64,000 bases of DNA from Clostridia bacterium (GCA_026415435.1 JAOAHC010000037.1:20278-84277), one strand, 5' to 3'; shown: positions 1 to 9,964, counted from the first letter of the stretch. The notes: generated by a model not told the origin, from the sequence alone. Numbers and translations are program-made.

Positions 1-524
1 TTATTTAAAAAAAGCTTAACTCTTTTTTCAACATCAGCTATTGACTCCGATTTTGGAACTATCTCCTTTAAAACTGATTTTTTTTGCATATATGTATCTG
101 AATCGTTAATCTCCATATATTTTTTGATAAGCTCTTCATGTTCTCTATTAGATATTTGTGGAGGTTTGGTATCTGCATACAACCACTTATCATATATATA
201 TGCATATTCTTGTATAAGCATTAATTCTTTTCTTCGTTTACCCTGAAAAACGCCATAATGTCTTTCATTTAATAAATATGTATTATGGGCATCACAATCT
301 AGTTCCTTATTTGTTTCATCAGCAATAATTTTAGCAGTATCGATTGTTCTTTTTAAATCTGAAGTATATATTTTATCAATAGAAATTTTTTTAGATCTTA
401 AAATTTCTCCTAATTCTTGAGCTTGATTTATCCCTTTTGAAGTAAGCATATAATCTTCCCAACCATTATATACTCCGTCTACCAATCTTTCACACTCACC
501 ATGTCTTGCAAGAATAAGTTTCAT
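1..524 (-). CDS. 2,3-bisphosphoglycerate-dependent phosphoglycerate mutase-like protein (partial)
   Basis: Histidine phosphatase superfamily enzyme, probably interconverting 2- and 3-phosphoglycerate in glycolysis. The gene runs off the left edge, so only about 174 N-terminal residues are visible. They show the phosphohistidine motif LARHGE near residue 5, a GWEDYMLTSKG segment matching the substrate loop of dPGM enzymes, and the NERHYG motif typical of GpmA. It starts 31 bases after ftsY with an AAGGATG ribosome site, so it may be co-transcribed with ftsY. The C-terminal catalytic His lies outside the window. The family is certain; exact substrate is inferred from the GpmA-like motifs. Confidence 0.8.
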   Translation of the reverse strand, partial: MKLILARHGECERLVDGVYNGWEDYMLTSKGINQAQELGEILRSKKISIDKIYTSDLKRTIDTAKIIADETNKELDCDAHNTYLLNERHYGVFQGKRRKELMLIQEYAYIYDKWLYADTKPPQISNREHEELIKKYMEINDSDTYMQKKSVLKEIVPKSESIADVEKRVKLFLN

Positions 525-555
525 ATAATCACATCCTTAAAAATTTTCTTTTGTC

Positions 556-1467
556 CTAAATAATAGAATCTACAAAATCAACACTACTAAACTCAGATAT
601 ATCTTCCATTTTTTCTCCTGTACCTATATATCTTATTGGTATATTTAATTCATCAACTATTGAAAGCACAACTCCACCCTTTGCAGTAGAATCCAGTTTA
701 GTAAGTATAATACCACTAACTTGCGTTCTTTCAAAAAAGTTTTTAACTTGTAATATAGCATTTTGACCAGTTGTAGAATCTAAAACAATAAATACTTCTT
801 CTTTTACATTAGATATATTTTTGTCAATAATTCTTTTTATTTTCTCTAGCTCATCCATTAAGTTTTTCTTATTATGTAGTCTACCTGCAGTATCACATAT
901 TAATATATCATAGTCTTCTTCTTTGAATTTTTTTACAGCTTCATACACCACAGAAGCTGGATCTTCCATAGGCTTTCCTAGACAAATATCACTATCTGAT
1001 CTATTTGCCCATATTTCTAATTGATCTATAGCACCTGCTCTAAATGTATCAGCAGCTGCAAGTAAAACCCTTTTACCTTGCATTCTATACAAATTAGCTA
1101 GTTTACCTATAGATGTAGTCTTTCCTACGCCATTTACCCCTACTACTAATATTATTTGTTTTGCTCTATCATAGTTCTCATAATTTGTAGAATTAGCCTT
1201 AGCTCTATCTAAAATCTCAACCATTTGATCTTTTAATAATTTTTTCAGATTTTCACTACTTCTATCTTTTTCTGATTTTATAGATTTTCTTAGATTATTA
1301 CAAATTTTTGCACTAGTGTTTACACCAACGTCAGATAGTATTAAAACTTCTTCAATTTCATCAATAATTTGTTCATAATCTTTGTTTTGTCCAAATATAT
1401 TATCAAGTTTTATATCAAAAGCTTCCTTAGTTTTCTTTAAATTTTCTTTTAGTTTAGAAAAAAACAT
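556..1467 (-). CDS. ftsY: Signal recognition particle receptor FtsY
   Basis: GTPase receptor at the inner face of the membrane that docks SRP-ribosome complexes onto the Sec translocon. The 303 residues contain an N-terminal helical N domain (about 1-95) and the SRP-type G domain: P-loop GVNGVGKT at 110-117, DTFRAGA at 140-146, DTAGR at 192-196 and TKLD at 256-259, followed by the GGVVLS closing loop. It lacks the long acidic A domain of proteobacterial FtsY, as is usual in Firmicutes. A GGAG ribosome site precedes the ATG. It lies divergent from the aspartate kinase gene. Confidence 0.97.
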   Translation of the reverse strand: MFFSKLKENLKKTKEAFDIKLDNIFGQNKDYEQIIDEIEEVLILSDVGVNTSAKICNNLRKSIKSEKDRSSENLKKLLKDQMVEILDRAKANSTNYENYDRAKQIILVVGVNGVGKTTSIGKLANLYRMQGKRVLLAAADTFRAGAIDQLEIWANRSDSDICLGKPMEDPASVVYEAVKKFKEEDYDILICDTAGRLHNKKNLMDELEKIKRIIDKNISNVKEEVFIVLDSTTGQNAILQVKNFFERTQVSGIILTKLDSTAKGGVVLSIVDELNIPIRYIGTGEKMEDISEFSSVDFVDSII

Positions 1468-1639
1468 ATTTTCTCCTTTATATTAAAATAATTCTAAATT
1501 ACAACGAGATTATATCACAAATTCTATCTTTCTTCAATAAAACAAAAGAAATTTAATATTTTAATTTTTATATAATTTAATATTGTACTCACCATAAAAC
1601 TATATTTTTCATAATATATTTTAGAGGAGGATGAATTCT

Positions 1640-2629
1640 ATGAATATCGTCGTACAAAAATATGGTGGTACATCCGTCGAAAACAAAGAAAAATTAGAAA
1701 TCGTTTGCGATAAGATATTAGAATACTCTAAAAAAAATGCAAAGCTTGTAGTTGTAGTTTCAGCACAAGGTAAAACTACAGACCAACTCATATCAAAGGC
1801 TAGTGAGTATTCCTGTAAGCCCTCAAAACGTGAATTAGATTTGCTTTTAATGACAGGTGAACTCCAAACAGTAGCACTCCTTACAATGATGCTAAAAGAA
1901 AGAGGAGCCGATGCAATAGGCCTTACCGGAGAACAAGCTGGAATTATAACTGATTCTACCTATGGAAGTGCTACCATAGAATCAATATACATAAATAATA
2001 TCTTAAACTATTTGAATAATAATCTAATTGTTGTTGTGGCAGGATTTCAAGGTATAGATAAGTTTGGAAATATAACTACGCTTGGTAGAGGTGGCAGTGA
2101 TCTGACAGCTGTTGCACTTGCTTCTGCGCTAAAAGCTAGAAAATGTGAAATATATACAGACGTAGATGGAGTATTTACAGCTGATCCTAAGATAGTTGAA
2201 AAATCTAAGCTACTTAGAAAAGTATCATATGATGAAATGTTAGAGGCAGCTACTGCAGGAGCTAAAGTACTACACAATCGTTCAGTTAGTGTCGGTAAAA
2301 AACATAATTTAAAGATACTTGTTAAAAATTTTAAAAACTCTAAAACAGGAAGTCTTGTCGAAAAATTGAGTGAAGATGAAATTGCAAGTAATTTAGAAGA
2401 AACAAAAGTTAAATTTATAACTAAAAACGATAATATAACTAAAATATCAATTATTGGAGACCTGCTTATAACTAATAAAAATATAGTTAATAAGATTTTC
2501 AATATTGCTTATGAACAAAACGCTGAAATATATATGGCTGCATTTAGTGAGCTATCTATTAATCTAGTAGTCGATAAAAACAAAGCTGAAGATTTAATAA
2601 AAAAACTACATGAAGAATTAATTTATTAA
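1640..2629 (+). CDS. lysC: Aspartate kinase, short form with one ACT domain
   Basis: Aspartokinase, first step of the lysine, threonine, methionine and diaminopimelate pathway. The kinase domain shows the QKYGGTSV start motif, SAQGKTTD and GRGGSD near residue 150. Most bacterial aspartokinases are about 400 residues with two ACT domains; this one is 329. After the kinase domain (about 230 residues) comes a short linker and a segment (ITKISIIGD ... SINLVVDK) that aligns with the second ACT domain, so the first ACT domain appears deleted. I start at 1640, because the AGGAGG site directly abuts the upstream in-frame ATG at 1631. A strong terminator follows. Confidence 0.9.
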   Translation: MNIVVQKYGGTSVENKEKLEIVCDKILEYSKKNAKLVVVVSAQGKTTDQLISKASEYSCKPSKRELDLLLMTGELQTVALLTMMLKERGADAIGLTGEQAGIITDSTYGSATIESIYINNILNYLNNNLIVVVAGFQGIDKFGNITTLGRGGSDLTAVALASALKARKCEIYTDVDGVFTADPKIVEKSKLLRKVSYDEMLEAATAGAKVLHNRSVSVGKKHNLKILVKNFKNSKTGSLVEKLSEDEIASNLEETKVKFITKNDNITKISIIGDLLITNKNIVNKIFNIAYEQNAEIYMAAFSELSINLVVDKNKAEDLIKKLHEELIY

Positions 2630-2632
2630 CAT

Positions 2633-2682
2633 AGAAAATACACCCAGGTTCAATTGAACTGAACCCAGGTGTATTTTTATTT
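2633..2682. terminator. Bidirectional rho-independent terminator
   Basis: A hairpin with an outer 8-bp stem (AATACACC/GGTGTATT), a 2x2 internal mismatch and an inner 5-bp stem, flanked by A-rich and T-rich runs. It separates the converging aspartate kinase (+) and Ig-repeat protein (-) genes and can serve both. Confidence 0.8.
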
Positions 2683-2693
2683 ATAGATAAAAT

Positions 2694-5600
2694 TTATAAT
2701 CCTCTTACGTAATTATTTGCATAGTAATCTTTATTACCTGCCTTATCTTCTACCCATAAAGATATTTTTACTTGTTGACCATCTGTAACACCAGTTACAT
2801 TGTCATATAAATATATATAATCTAACGAGTAATCTGAGAATAATACTAATATTGACTCAGTATCCCTATATAGTTGCTTTTTAGCAAGCAATACGTTATT
2901 AGACATATCTTTTACTTCCATATATAGTTTTATATTTACATCATCAACTGTTTCATTTAAAGTAGAATTATCAAATATACCATCTACTCCTATAACACTA
3001 TCTTCATCATAGAATATTATGTTATTCATTAAATTAATTGAGTAATTATCCATATCTATTTCAGGAGCTATATTATCAATCTTATATGTACCAGTTGATC
3101 TATTAACAGCAGATTTGTTACCTGCTTCATCTTCTGAATAATACCATAAATAATATTCGCCATCATACTCAGCACCTGTAAAATCAATTACTGGTGATGC
3201 AACATTTGCAACTTGATCATAACTACCAGGGGCTGTACTACCATCTGAAGTTATTTTATACATTATTTTTGATATACTCGATACACTATCGCTTGCTTCA
3301 ACTGTAATTTGAAGTGAATTTACATATGTTGCTGTATTCTCCACATCTATTGAAGCATCGGGATTAGAGTTATCTATTTTATATGTACCAGTTGATCTTG
3401 TTTTTGTACTTTCATTACCATTTCCATCAACTGCGTAGTACCATAAATAGTACTCACCATCATCTCCCAATGTTGGGAAATTAATTGTAGTGTTGTTTAC
3501 ACCATTTACTTCTGTATAATTAACTGTATTTTCTGCTACAAGTTTTGGAACAGCTTTATAGAATATTTTTGATATTCCATTAATATCACTAGCACTTATA
3601 ACTACATCTTTTGATTTAACATAAGTTGCAGTTTGTTCCACATCTAGACTTACTACTGGTAAAACACCATCTATCTTATATGTACCAGTTGATCTTGCTG
3701 GAGTTGAACTATTTCCTGCTGTATCAACTACGTAATACCATATGTAATATTCGCCATCATCACCTAGTGTTGGGAAGTCTACTGTTATACTATTTGTATC
3801 AGAAACTTCTGTGTAATTAACTGTATTTTCTGCTACGAGTTTTGGAACAGCTTTATAATATATTTTAGAAATATCTGATACTTCTTCATTTCCTGTTATT
3901 ACTACACTTTGAGAAGCAACATAATTTGAAGTTTCTTCTATACTTAAACTTACACTTGGAAGTGAATTATCTATTTTATATGTACCAGTTGATCTTGTTG
4001 GTACAGAACTATTTCCTGCTAAATCTTCAATGTAATACCAAATATAGTACTCACCATTATCTGCTACTGTTGGAAAATTAATTGTAACAGTGTCTATATC
4101 AGAAACTTCAGTATAGTTAATTGTACTTTCATTTATCATCTTCGGTACAACTTTATAATATAGTTTAGCTATACTTGAAGTTGCGTCTGTTGCAATTATA
4201 TTAGCATCACAATTTTTAACATATGAAGTAGTTTCTTCAAGATCTAACGATACACTAGGAAGTGTATTGTCAATTTTATATGTACCGTTTGATCTTATTG
4301 GAGTTGAACTGTTTCCATTATTATCTTCAGCATAATACCAAATATAATATTCGCCATTATCTCCAGCTGTTGGGAAGCTAACAGTAACACTTGATACAGA
4401 AGCCGCTTCTGTATAGTTAATTGTACTTTCAGCTGTCATCTTCGGTACAACTTTATAATATATCTTAGATATTCCAGATACATCATTTGCATCTATATCA
4501 ACATCTAAACTAGTAACATATGAATCAGTTTGAGAAGCACTTAAACTAACCTCAGGATCATTCTTATCAATTTTATATGTACCTGTTGACTTATTAATAT
4601 CAGAGATATTTCCTGCTGAGTCAACTGCATAATACCAAATAACGTATTCTCCATCTTCTGTTATAGCTGCAAAATCAATACTTGCACCTGTAGAATTGAT
4701 AACTTCGTCATAATTAGTAGGTCCATCAGTAATACTTGCTGGAAGTATCTTATATTTAATTATTGATATGTCTGAAAGATTATCTGTAGCCGAAATATTT
4801 ACATTTACATCAGTCACATAATTAGCTGTAGATTCAACATCTAAACTAACAACCGACTTAGTATTATCAATCTTATATGTCCCAGTTGATTTTTTTGCAA
4901 CAGATCTATTTCCTGCTACATCTTCAGCATAATACCAAACGCAATATTCACCATTATATGATCCAATAGATAGATCTACATTAGCATTATTTACATTTGA
5001 AATTTCAGTATATGCAGATGGTTCATCTAAATCACTTGAAGGCACAACTGCATATTTTATCTTAGCCACATTTGAAATATTATCACTTGCAGATATATTT
5101 ACTGTAGGTGAATGAACATATGAGCTTGTATTTTCAACATTTAAACTTGCATTTGGAGCTATATTATCTATTTTATATGTACTAGAAGATCTTGTTTGAG
5201 GACTAGCATTTCCATTATTATCTACTGCATAGTACCAAATATAGTATTCACCATTGTTTCCTATAGTAGGAAAACTTATAGTTGTAGTAGATAAGCCCAA
5301 TACTTCTATGTATTCTATACTGTCTTTAGACAATTCTACTGGAACCACCTTATAATATAACTTTGAAATACCATAAAAGTCATTTGCACTAAAATTAACA
5401 TCTTGAGATTTCACATAATTTACTGTTCCTTCTAAACTAAGCGACAGACTAGGAGCAGTGTCATCTATTTTATATGGTCCACTTACCTTTACTTCACACG
5501 CATTATTAGATGTATCTACTGCATAATACCATATATAATATTCACCATTATTCCCATTTTCAGGAAAAGATACAACACTATTTTTTAAACTAATACTGTT

Positions 5601-6047
5601 AAATTTTGTAGGTTTGTTTGTATTATCTTTTGATACTGCATAATATATCTTTGACACACTTACATTATCTTTTGCAATAATTTTAACATCAATACTACGT
5701 ACAAATTTATCTGTACTGACTATATCAACACTAACTTCTGGCAACACTTTGTCGACTACACTATTTGTTGTATCAACATTTGTATTTGGGTCAGAATTAG
5801 TATTTGTATTTTGATCTACATTAGCATCATTATTTCCTTGGTTGTTATTTGTAGAATTACCATTAGAGTTATTATTCTCATTTTCTAAGGCATTCTCCTC
5901 ATTATTACCATTTAATCCCTGATTATGAGTTTTACTCTTATCCCAGGCATCCTTTGCAAAAATTGTACCAAATACTAATAATACAACTACGCCAAAAGCC
6001 ATAGTTCCTATTATTAATATTTTAAATAAATTATTTTTATTATTCAT
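2694..6047 (-). CDS. Membrane-anchored protein with nine Ig-like repeats
   Basis: Large (1117 residues) cell-surface protein of unknown ligand. An N-terminal transmembrane helix (about residues 9-30) is followed by an Asn/Gly-rich linker (about 42-100). Nine tandem repeats of about 95-105 residues follow, each with a conserved core of the type GEYYIWYYAVD..GN and an ending of the type STGTYKIDN. A distinct C-terminal domain of about 110 residues ends the protein and carries a final VEDKAGN motif. The repeats resemble bacterial Ig-like folds used as stalks and adhesins. There is no LPXTG or SLH motif, so anchoring is probably by the N-terminal helix. An AGGTG site precedes the ATG. Confidence 0.8.
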   Translation of the reverse strand: MNNKNNLFKILIIGTMAFGVVVLLVFGTIFAKDAWDKSKTHNQGLNGNNEENALENENNNSNGNSTNNNQGNNDANVDQNTNTNSDPNTNVDTTNSVVDKVLPEVSVDIVSTDKFVRSIDVKIIAKDNVSVSKIYYAVSKDNTNKPTKFNSISLKNSVVSFPENGNNGEYYIWYYAVDTSNNACEVKVSGPYKIDDTAPSLSLSLEGTVNYVKSQDVNFSANDFYGISKLYYKVVPVELSKDSIEYIEVLGLSTTTISFPTIGNNGEYYIWYYAVDNNGNASPQTRSSSTYKIDNIAPNASLNVENTSSYVHSPTVNISASDNISNVAKIKYAVVPSSDLDEPSAYTEISNVNNANVDLSIGSYNGEYCVWYYAEDVAGNRSVAKKSTGTYKIDNTKSVVSLDVESTANYVTDVNVNISATDNLSDISIIKYKILPASITDGPTNYDEVINSTGASIDFAAITEDGEYVIWYYAVDSAGNISDINKSTGTYKIDKNDPEVSLSASQTDSYVTSLDVDIDANDVSGISKIYYKVVPKMTAESTINYTEAASVSSVTVSFPTAGDNGEYYIWYYAEDNNGNSSTPIRSNGTYKIDNTLPSVSLDLEETTSYVKNCDANIIATDATSSIAKLYYKVVPKMINESTINYTEVSDIDTVTINFPTVADNGEYYIWYYIEDLAGNSSVPTRSTGTYKIDNSLPSVSLSIEETSNYVASQSVVITGNEEVSDISKIYYKAVPKLVAENTVNYTEVSDTNSITVDFPTLGDDGEYYIWYYVVDTAGNSSTPARSTGTYKIDGVLPVVSLDVEQTATYVKSKDVVISASDINGISKIFYKAVPKLVAENTVNYTEVNGVNNTTINFPTLGDDGEYYLWYYAVDGNGNESTKTRSTGTYKIDNSNPDASIDVENTATYVNSLQITVEASDSVSSISKIMYKITSDGSTAPGSYDQVANVASPVIDFTGAEYDGEYYLWYYSEDEAGNKSAVNRSTGTYKIDNIAPEIDMDNYSINLMNNIIFYDEDSVIGVDGIFDNSTLNETVDDVNIKLYMEVKDMSNNVLLAKKQLYRDTESILVLFSDYSLDYIYLYDNVTGVTDGQQVKISLWVEDKAGNKDYYANNYVRGL

Positions 6048-6177
6048 AACAATTCACCTATTTTCATCGATTTAATCCGTTTAAAGATTTACATAAAAAT
6101 TATATCACAATTCAATAGAAAAATCAACTTTTTTTAGCGATTTGCGACAAAATTATGCATATTTCTTACGTTTTGAT

Positions 6178-6212
6178 AATAAAAAATAAGCCGCTAAATT
6201 TTAGCGACTTAA
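6178..6212 (-). terminator. Terminator after the SLH protein gene
   Basis: The inverted repeat AAGCCGCTAAA/TTTAGCGACTT (one G-U pair) is followed on the minus strand by TTATTTTTTATT. It ends the tasA-sipW-SLH transcript. Confidence 0.8.
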
Positions 6213-6246
6213 AATACTCTCTCTATCTAGATAGTAGTCGTTTGGC

Positions 6247-7623
6247 CTAAACGACTTCACTTATAACTTCAAATGAAAAATCAATACTTTTTCCTTTCAA
6301 TTCATTTTGTTCCTCGTCAGAATCAAATAAATATAGTGTGATTTCATACTCATCAGATGCACCTGGTGGTATAATCACATTATACAGTACAGGTTCTATC
6401 ACTTCCTCCTTATTAAATAAATTTTTGAAAAAGTCTATGGGATTATCAAGAAATAATTGCATTGAAGATGATGGTATATTTAAAAGATCCTTAAGAAAAG
6501 TTTTTTCAAGCACAATTTGGCTTGTATCCTTATCTTTGATCTGTATCTGGAAATTTTTGTTGTAATCTGGATTTTCAATAATAGCTTTTTCTATTCTTAA
6601 CTCATACTTCAAAGGTTGTTGCTTATTATTTTTTACTATTAATGTATCACTATCCCTCCATCCCGGTAATATATTTTCTATATTACTAAAAAAGTTTGAT
6701 GTAGTTATTTCTGAAATTGCTCCAAGATTATTTCTTGTATATAAAGATATTAACGCAACATTAGGATCTTCTCCTGGATCCGGTGTCGGACTAGTACCTC
6801 CTCCTCCATTATTTGGTGGTGGACTCGAGCCACCTCCTCCATTACTTGGAGGCGGGCTTGTGCCTCCTCCTCCGTTATCTGGTAGTGGTATTGTACCTCC
6901 TCCTGGTATTATTTCATCAGTTGGTGTTGGACTCGGACTTATGCTAGGACTAGGTGTTGGCGTTGGAGATATTGTTGGCTTAGGAGTTGGCGTTTCTTTA
7001 GGTTTAACTTCGACATCTTTTTTAAAATTATCATATCTTAATACTACCGAAGCTCCTTCAGCTCTTGTTATTTTGTCAGCCGGTTTTATCTTTCCTCCAT
7101 TTCCTAATATTATTCCCTGAGTTATTGCCCATTTCATAGGTTCTATAGCCCATTTAGAAACATCTGAAAAGTCTTTGAATTTTGATGAATAATCTATGCT
7201 TTCATCAATTTTCTTATCTTTTGATGCTTTATACATGAGGACGATTGCTTGTTCCTTGCTAATATATTCATTAGGTATAAAATAGTTGTTTCCGCCTCCT
7301 TCAGCTCCGGATCTCATAACTACTTCATAGTCTGGATGACTTTTTGGTATATCTTTAAAATCCTTCTTTCTTTTCGGACCATTGACATCCAAAATCCTTA
7401 CAAATTCGAGTCTTGTCATCTTATTTCCAGGCCGAAATGTTCCATCCGAATAACCTTTTATCTTTCCATCTTTCCTTAATTTTTCAACAGCTTCATACAT
7501 CCAGTCGCCTTTTTTAACATCTTTATATGCGTAAGCAACATTGTACTTCGAAAATATTGAGCTAAAAATTATAACAATCAGCAAAATCATTGCAAAAAAA
7601 GTAAATCTTTTTTTATTACTCAT
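6247..7623 (-). CDS. S-layer homology domain protein with Pro/Gly-rich linker and TasA-like C-terminal domain
   Basis: Exported 458-residue surface protein. A signal peptide (about 1-32) precedes three SLH domains (about 33-200) that would bind pyruvylated secondary cell-wall polymer; SLH cores such as [10 protein letters not shown] and the TRAE/TRLEF segments are visible. Next is a low-complexity linker of TPTPSPS and GGGG/PPP repeats (about 205-290). The C-terminal 165 residues contain [20 protein letters not shown] and [15 protein letters not shown], which read like the beta-sandwich of TasA/camelysin proteins (my inference). It begins 16 bases after sipW and ends the operon tasA-like, sipW, SLH protein, which suggests it anchors the fibre protein to the wall. 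Confidence 0.85.
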   Translation of the reverse strand: MSNKKRFTFFAMILLIVIIFSSIFSKYNVAYAYKDVKKGDWMYEAVEKLRKDGKIKGYSDGTFRPGNKMTRLEFVRILDVNGPKRKKDFKDIPKSHPDYEVVMRSGAEGGGNNYFIPNEYISKEQAIVLMYKASKDKKIDESIDYSSKFKDFSDVSKWAIEPMKWAITQGIILGNGGKIKPADKITRAEGASVVLRYDNFKKDVEVKPKETPTPKPTISPTPTPSPSISPSPTPTDEIIPGGGTIPLPDNGGGGTSPPPSNGGGGSSPPPNNGGGGTSPTPDPGEDPNVALISLYTRNNLGAISEITTSNFFSNIENILPGWRDSDTLIVKNNKQQPLKYELRIEKAIIENPDYNKNFQIQIKDKDTSQIVLEKTFLKDLLNIPSSSMQLFLDNPIDFFKNLFNKEEVIEPVLYNVIIPPGASDEYEITLYLFDSDEEQNELKGKSIDFSFEVISEVV

Positions 7624-7639
7624 GGTATAACCACCTCAA

Positions 7640-8293
7640 TTAGTTTAATGTTTTATTAATAAGTCTAGTTTGATTTTTACTACTTTTTTTCCTTACAGAT
7701 ATAATCTGAATAAATGTTAAAAGGAGTATGGCTATAATTGCAATGCAATTTACAATAGCTTTGTTAGTAACTAAGTGTACAAATACATTTTTATAAATAT
7801 AGTTTTTAATTTGCATAAACATAATATTCACATATCCAGTTTTTGGAATTATAAAGACAACCTTGCCTATTATATCCTTTTGATATACTGAGTACATTTC
7901 ACCAATATTATTTGCATCACCTCTCGTATGTATTTTAGTTTGTTCCAGCTTTTTGTCATCACCTTTTTCGATTTTTTCAATTCTATGAGTTATGATCTCT
8001 GATGTTTTTGAAACCATACCAGGAAAATCACTGTACGAAACATAAGATATAATGTCTCCTTCTTTTAATTCATCAATATTTTTTATGGGCTTAACAACTA
8101 CTGCATCACCATACTTTATATGGTTTTTATATTTTGCAGACCATTCATTAGTTCCCTGCATTGAAATACCTTTAATATGAAAAAAAGAATATCCTGCTAT
8201 TTTACCATAAATCTGCAATGAAGAAATAAGAATTATAGATACTAATATTACGTATAACGCAATTGAACCAATAGTTTTTGATACTTTATTCAT
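7640..8293 (-). CDS. sipW: ER-type signal peptidase I (SipW)
   Basis: Membrane signal peptidase that in Bacillus subtilis processes TasA and TapA. The 217 residues have an N-terminal membrane helix (about 8-30), the catalytic serine in GISMQG (Ser44), a THRI segment in which His replaces the Lys of ordinary bacterial enzymes, and the TRGDANN box. Ser/His chemistry and a second C-terminal helix (about 175-198) are typical of ER-type SipW enzymes. Its start overlaps the 3' end of the TasA-like gene by 8 bases, so translation is probably coupled and the substrate is likely that protein and its paralogue. Confidence 0.93.
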   Translation of the reverse strand: MNKVSKTIGSIALYVILVSIILISSLQIYGKIAGYSFFHIKGISMQGTNEWSAKYKNHIKYGDAVVVKPIKNIDELKEGDIISYVSYSDFPGMVSKTSEIITHRIEKIEKGDDKKLEQTKIHTRGDANNIGEMYSVYQKDIIGKVVFIIPKTGYVNIMFMQIKNYIYKNVFVHLVTNKAIVNCIAIIAILLLTFIQIISVRKKSSKNQTRLINKTLN

Positions 8294-9716
8294 ATAAGTA
8301 TCCTCCTGTTAAAAAGTTATTAATAAATGATGGTTCATCAAACAAAAAGTTTCCTAACGATGATTCGTTATCCATATTATACATTAATTCCATTTGTGTA
8401 TTGATTGTAGAATCTGATGTTAGTTCATCTTGTCGTACTTCTGTACTGGGTGTGATGACTGTTTCATCTGTAGTTCCTGCTTGTGGTTGCTCATCTTCTA
8501 CTATATCTGTTGTTGAATCTGCAGGTATTTCTTCAACAGGTTCTATAACTGTTTCGTCTGTAGTTCCTGTTTGTGGTTGTTCACCTTCTACTATATCTGT
8601 TGTTGTTTCTGCAGGTATTTCTTCAACAGGTTCTATAACTGTTTCGTCTATAGTTCCTGTTTGTGGTTGCTCATCTTCTACTATATCTGTTGTTGTATCT
8701 GCAGGTATTTCTTCAACAGGTTCTATAACTGTTTCGTCTGTAGTTCCTGTTTGTGGTTGCTCATCTTCTACTATATCTGTTGTTGTATCTGCAGGTATTT
8801 CTTCAACAGGTTCTATAACTGTTTCGTCTGTAGCTCCTGTTTGGGGTTGTTCACCTTCTACTATATCTGTTGTTGTTTCTGCAGGTATTTCTTCAACAGG
8901 TTCTATAACTGTTTCATCTGTAGTTCCTGTTTGAAGTTGCTCATCTTCTACTATATCTGTTGTTGTATCTGCAGGTATTTCTTCAACAGGTTCTATAACT
9001 GTTTCATCTGTAATTCCTGTTTGTTGTTTTTCGTCTACTATTACATCATTTGTTGTATCTGTTGGTACTTCTTCACCCATAAACATGTTGTCACCATAAG
9101 ATAATCCACCATCACCAAACATTGAAAAAAGACTAAACATTGCAAAAGACTGCACTTCATACTGAGGATCATAAGGAATTGCAACTGCTCTTACTGAGAG
9201 ATTGTATCCTGCACTGAGTCCAGAAGTATTTGTTGAGAATGCATAAAACTTTATGTATAGTTCACAAGTATCACCTGCTGCCAAGTAATTGTTAATAAAT
9301 AAATTAGGATCGTTCTTCATGTATCCAAGTGTAACTGAAATAGTTGAACTTTGAGTGACAGTATATGCCCTAGCAGCTAATTTATTAGTAAGAAGAGTAT
9401 CGCCATGTAAATTTGTTATACCTAACCGAACCTTACAAGGTAGAGTTCCAATATTTTTAATTTTTATATGATAATCCGGCGAAGTATAGTTACTATTAGG
9501 ATTAATACCTTCATAACTTACAGGTAATAGTGGTTGATCATTATTATCTGTAAGCTCAATTTTGGCATCTCCAGTACTTATTACAAAACTTTGTGTAGGA
9601 GATTTTGCAGTTAATTTTGCGTTTGACTCATTAAAGGTATTTAGAAAGATAATGAAAAATGCAGTAAATAACAAGAAAGCTCTGTATACCTTTGATCTAA
9701 ATATTTTTTCAAGCAT
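8286..9716 (-). CDS. TasA/camelysin-like secreted protein with acidic 30-residue repeats
   Basis: Probable SipW-processed fibre protein (476 residues). The signal peptide ends with SNA near residue 33, followed by a TasA-like beta domain (about 34-235) with SFVISTGDAKIEL, and VRAVAIPYD at its end. Next come about seven near-identical, acidic 30-residue repeats (core DETVIEPVEEIPA), then a 55-residue tail. I start at 9716, where GGGGG lies 7 bases upstream; an in-frame extension of 34 residues has no ribosome site. It is the first gene of the tasA-like/sipW/SLH operon. The repeat tail is not part of the classical TasA fold and may be a spacer or an aggregation-control region. Confidence 0.85.
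   Translation of the reverse strand: MLEKIFRSKVYRAFLLFTAFFIIFLNTFNESNAKLTAKSPTQSFVISTGDAKIELTDNNDQPLLPVSYEGINPNSNYTSPDYHIKIKNIGTLPCKVRLGITNLHGDTLLTNKLAARAYTVTQSSTISVTLGYMKNDPNLFINNYLAAGDTCELYIKFYAFSTNTSGLSAGYNLSVRAVAIPYDPQYEVQSFAMFSLFSMFGDGGLSYGDNMFMGEEVPTDTTNDVIVDEKQQTGITDETVIEPVEEIPADTTTDIVEDEQLQTGTTDETVIEPVEEIPAETTTDIVEGEQPQTGATDETVIEPVEEIPADTTTDIVEDEQPQTGTTDETVIEPVEEIPADTTTDIVEDEQPQTGTIDETVIEPVEEIPAETTTDIVEGEQPQTGTTDETVIEPVEEIPADSTTDIVEDEQPQAGTTDETVITPSTEVRQDELTSDSTINTQMELMYNMDNESSLGNFLFDEPSFINNFLTGGYLYE
8455..9060 (-). repeat. 90-bp in-frame tandem repeat array
   Basis: A 90-base unit recurs in exact register: the marker GCAGGTATTTCTTCAACAGG on the + strand occurs at 8521, 8611, 8701, 8791, 8881 and 8971, with degenerate copies on both sides. 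It encodes the acidic 30-residue repeats of the TasA-like protein. The copies differ by few bases, so copy number should vary between strains. Confidence 0.95.
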
Positions 9717-9911
9717 GTTATTACCCCCATTATACGAATTTAGTATTTTAAAAGATCTATATAAATTTAAATTTATTTTCCAAATTAATATAAAAAATAT
9801 ATAATATGCCATAAGCATTAATAATCTCTTATTAAATAAGTAATTAATCTAATTTTAAAATTAACTCATATATAAAAATAATAATATTTTCTAATTGTAT
9901 ATTAGCAAAAT

Positions 9912-9948
9912 AATAAAAATGGAGGTCATCTATTAAATGACCCCCATT
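9912..9948 (-). terminator. Terminator after the second TasA-like gene
   Basis: A 12-bp stem AATGGAGGTCAT/ATGACCCCCATT with one A-C mismatch, followed on the minus strand by TTTTTATTATTTT. It separates the upstream mini-TasA/TasA transcript from the tasA-sipW-SLH operon. Confidence 0.75.
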
Positions 9949-9964
9949 ATAAAACATGCCTTTA

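Noticed and set aside
1468..1639. Lysine riboswitch upstream of aspartate kinase
   Set aside because: The intergenic space is too short and A/T-rich, with no conserved helices visible.
1631..1639. Earlier ATG for aspartate kinase
   Set aside because: It abuts the AGGAGG; the ATG at 1640 has the correct spacing and the canonical N-terminus.
2047..2502. Minus-strand frame inside aspartate kinase
   Set aside because: Shadow of a conserved gene; no start signal.
8455..9060. CRISPR-like array
   Set aside because: The units are contiguous, 90 bp, coding in frame and have no unique spacers.
8278..9104. Long + strand reading frames across the 90-bp repeats
   Set aside because: They are the antisense of the TasA-like repeat region; low-complexity Cys/Tyr/Phe translation and no ribosome site. 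Repeats with a multiple-of-three period keep all frames open.
9717..9818. 34-residue extension of the TasA-like protein
   Set aside because: The GGGGG site and signal peptide mark the start at 9716.
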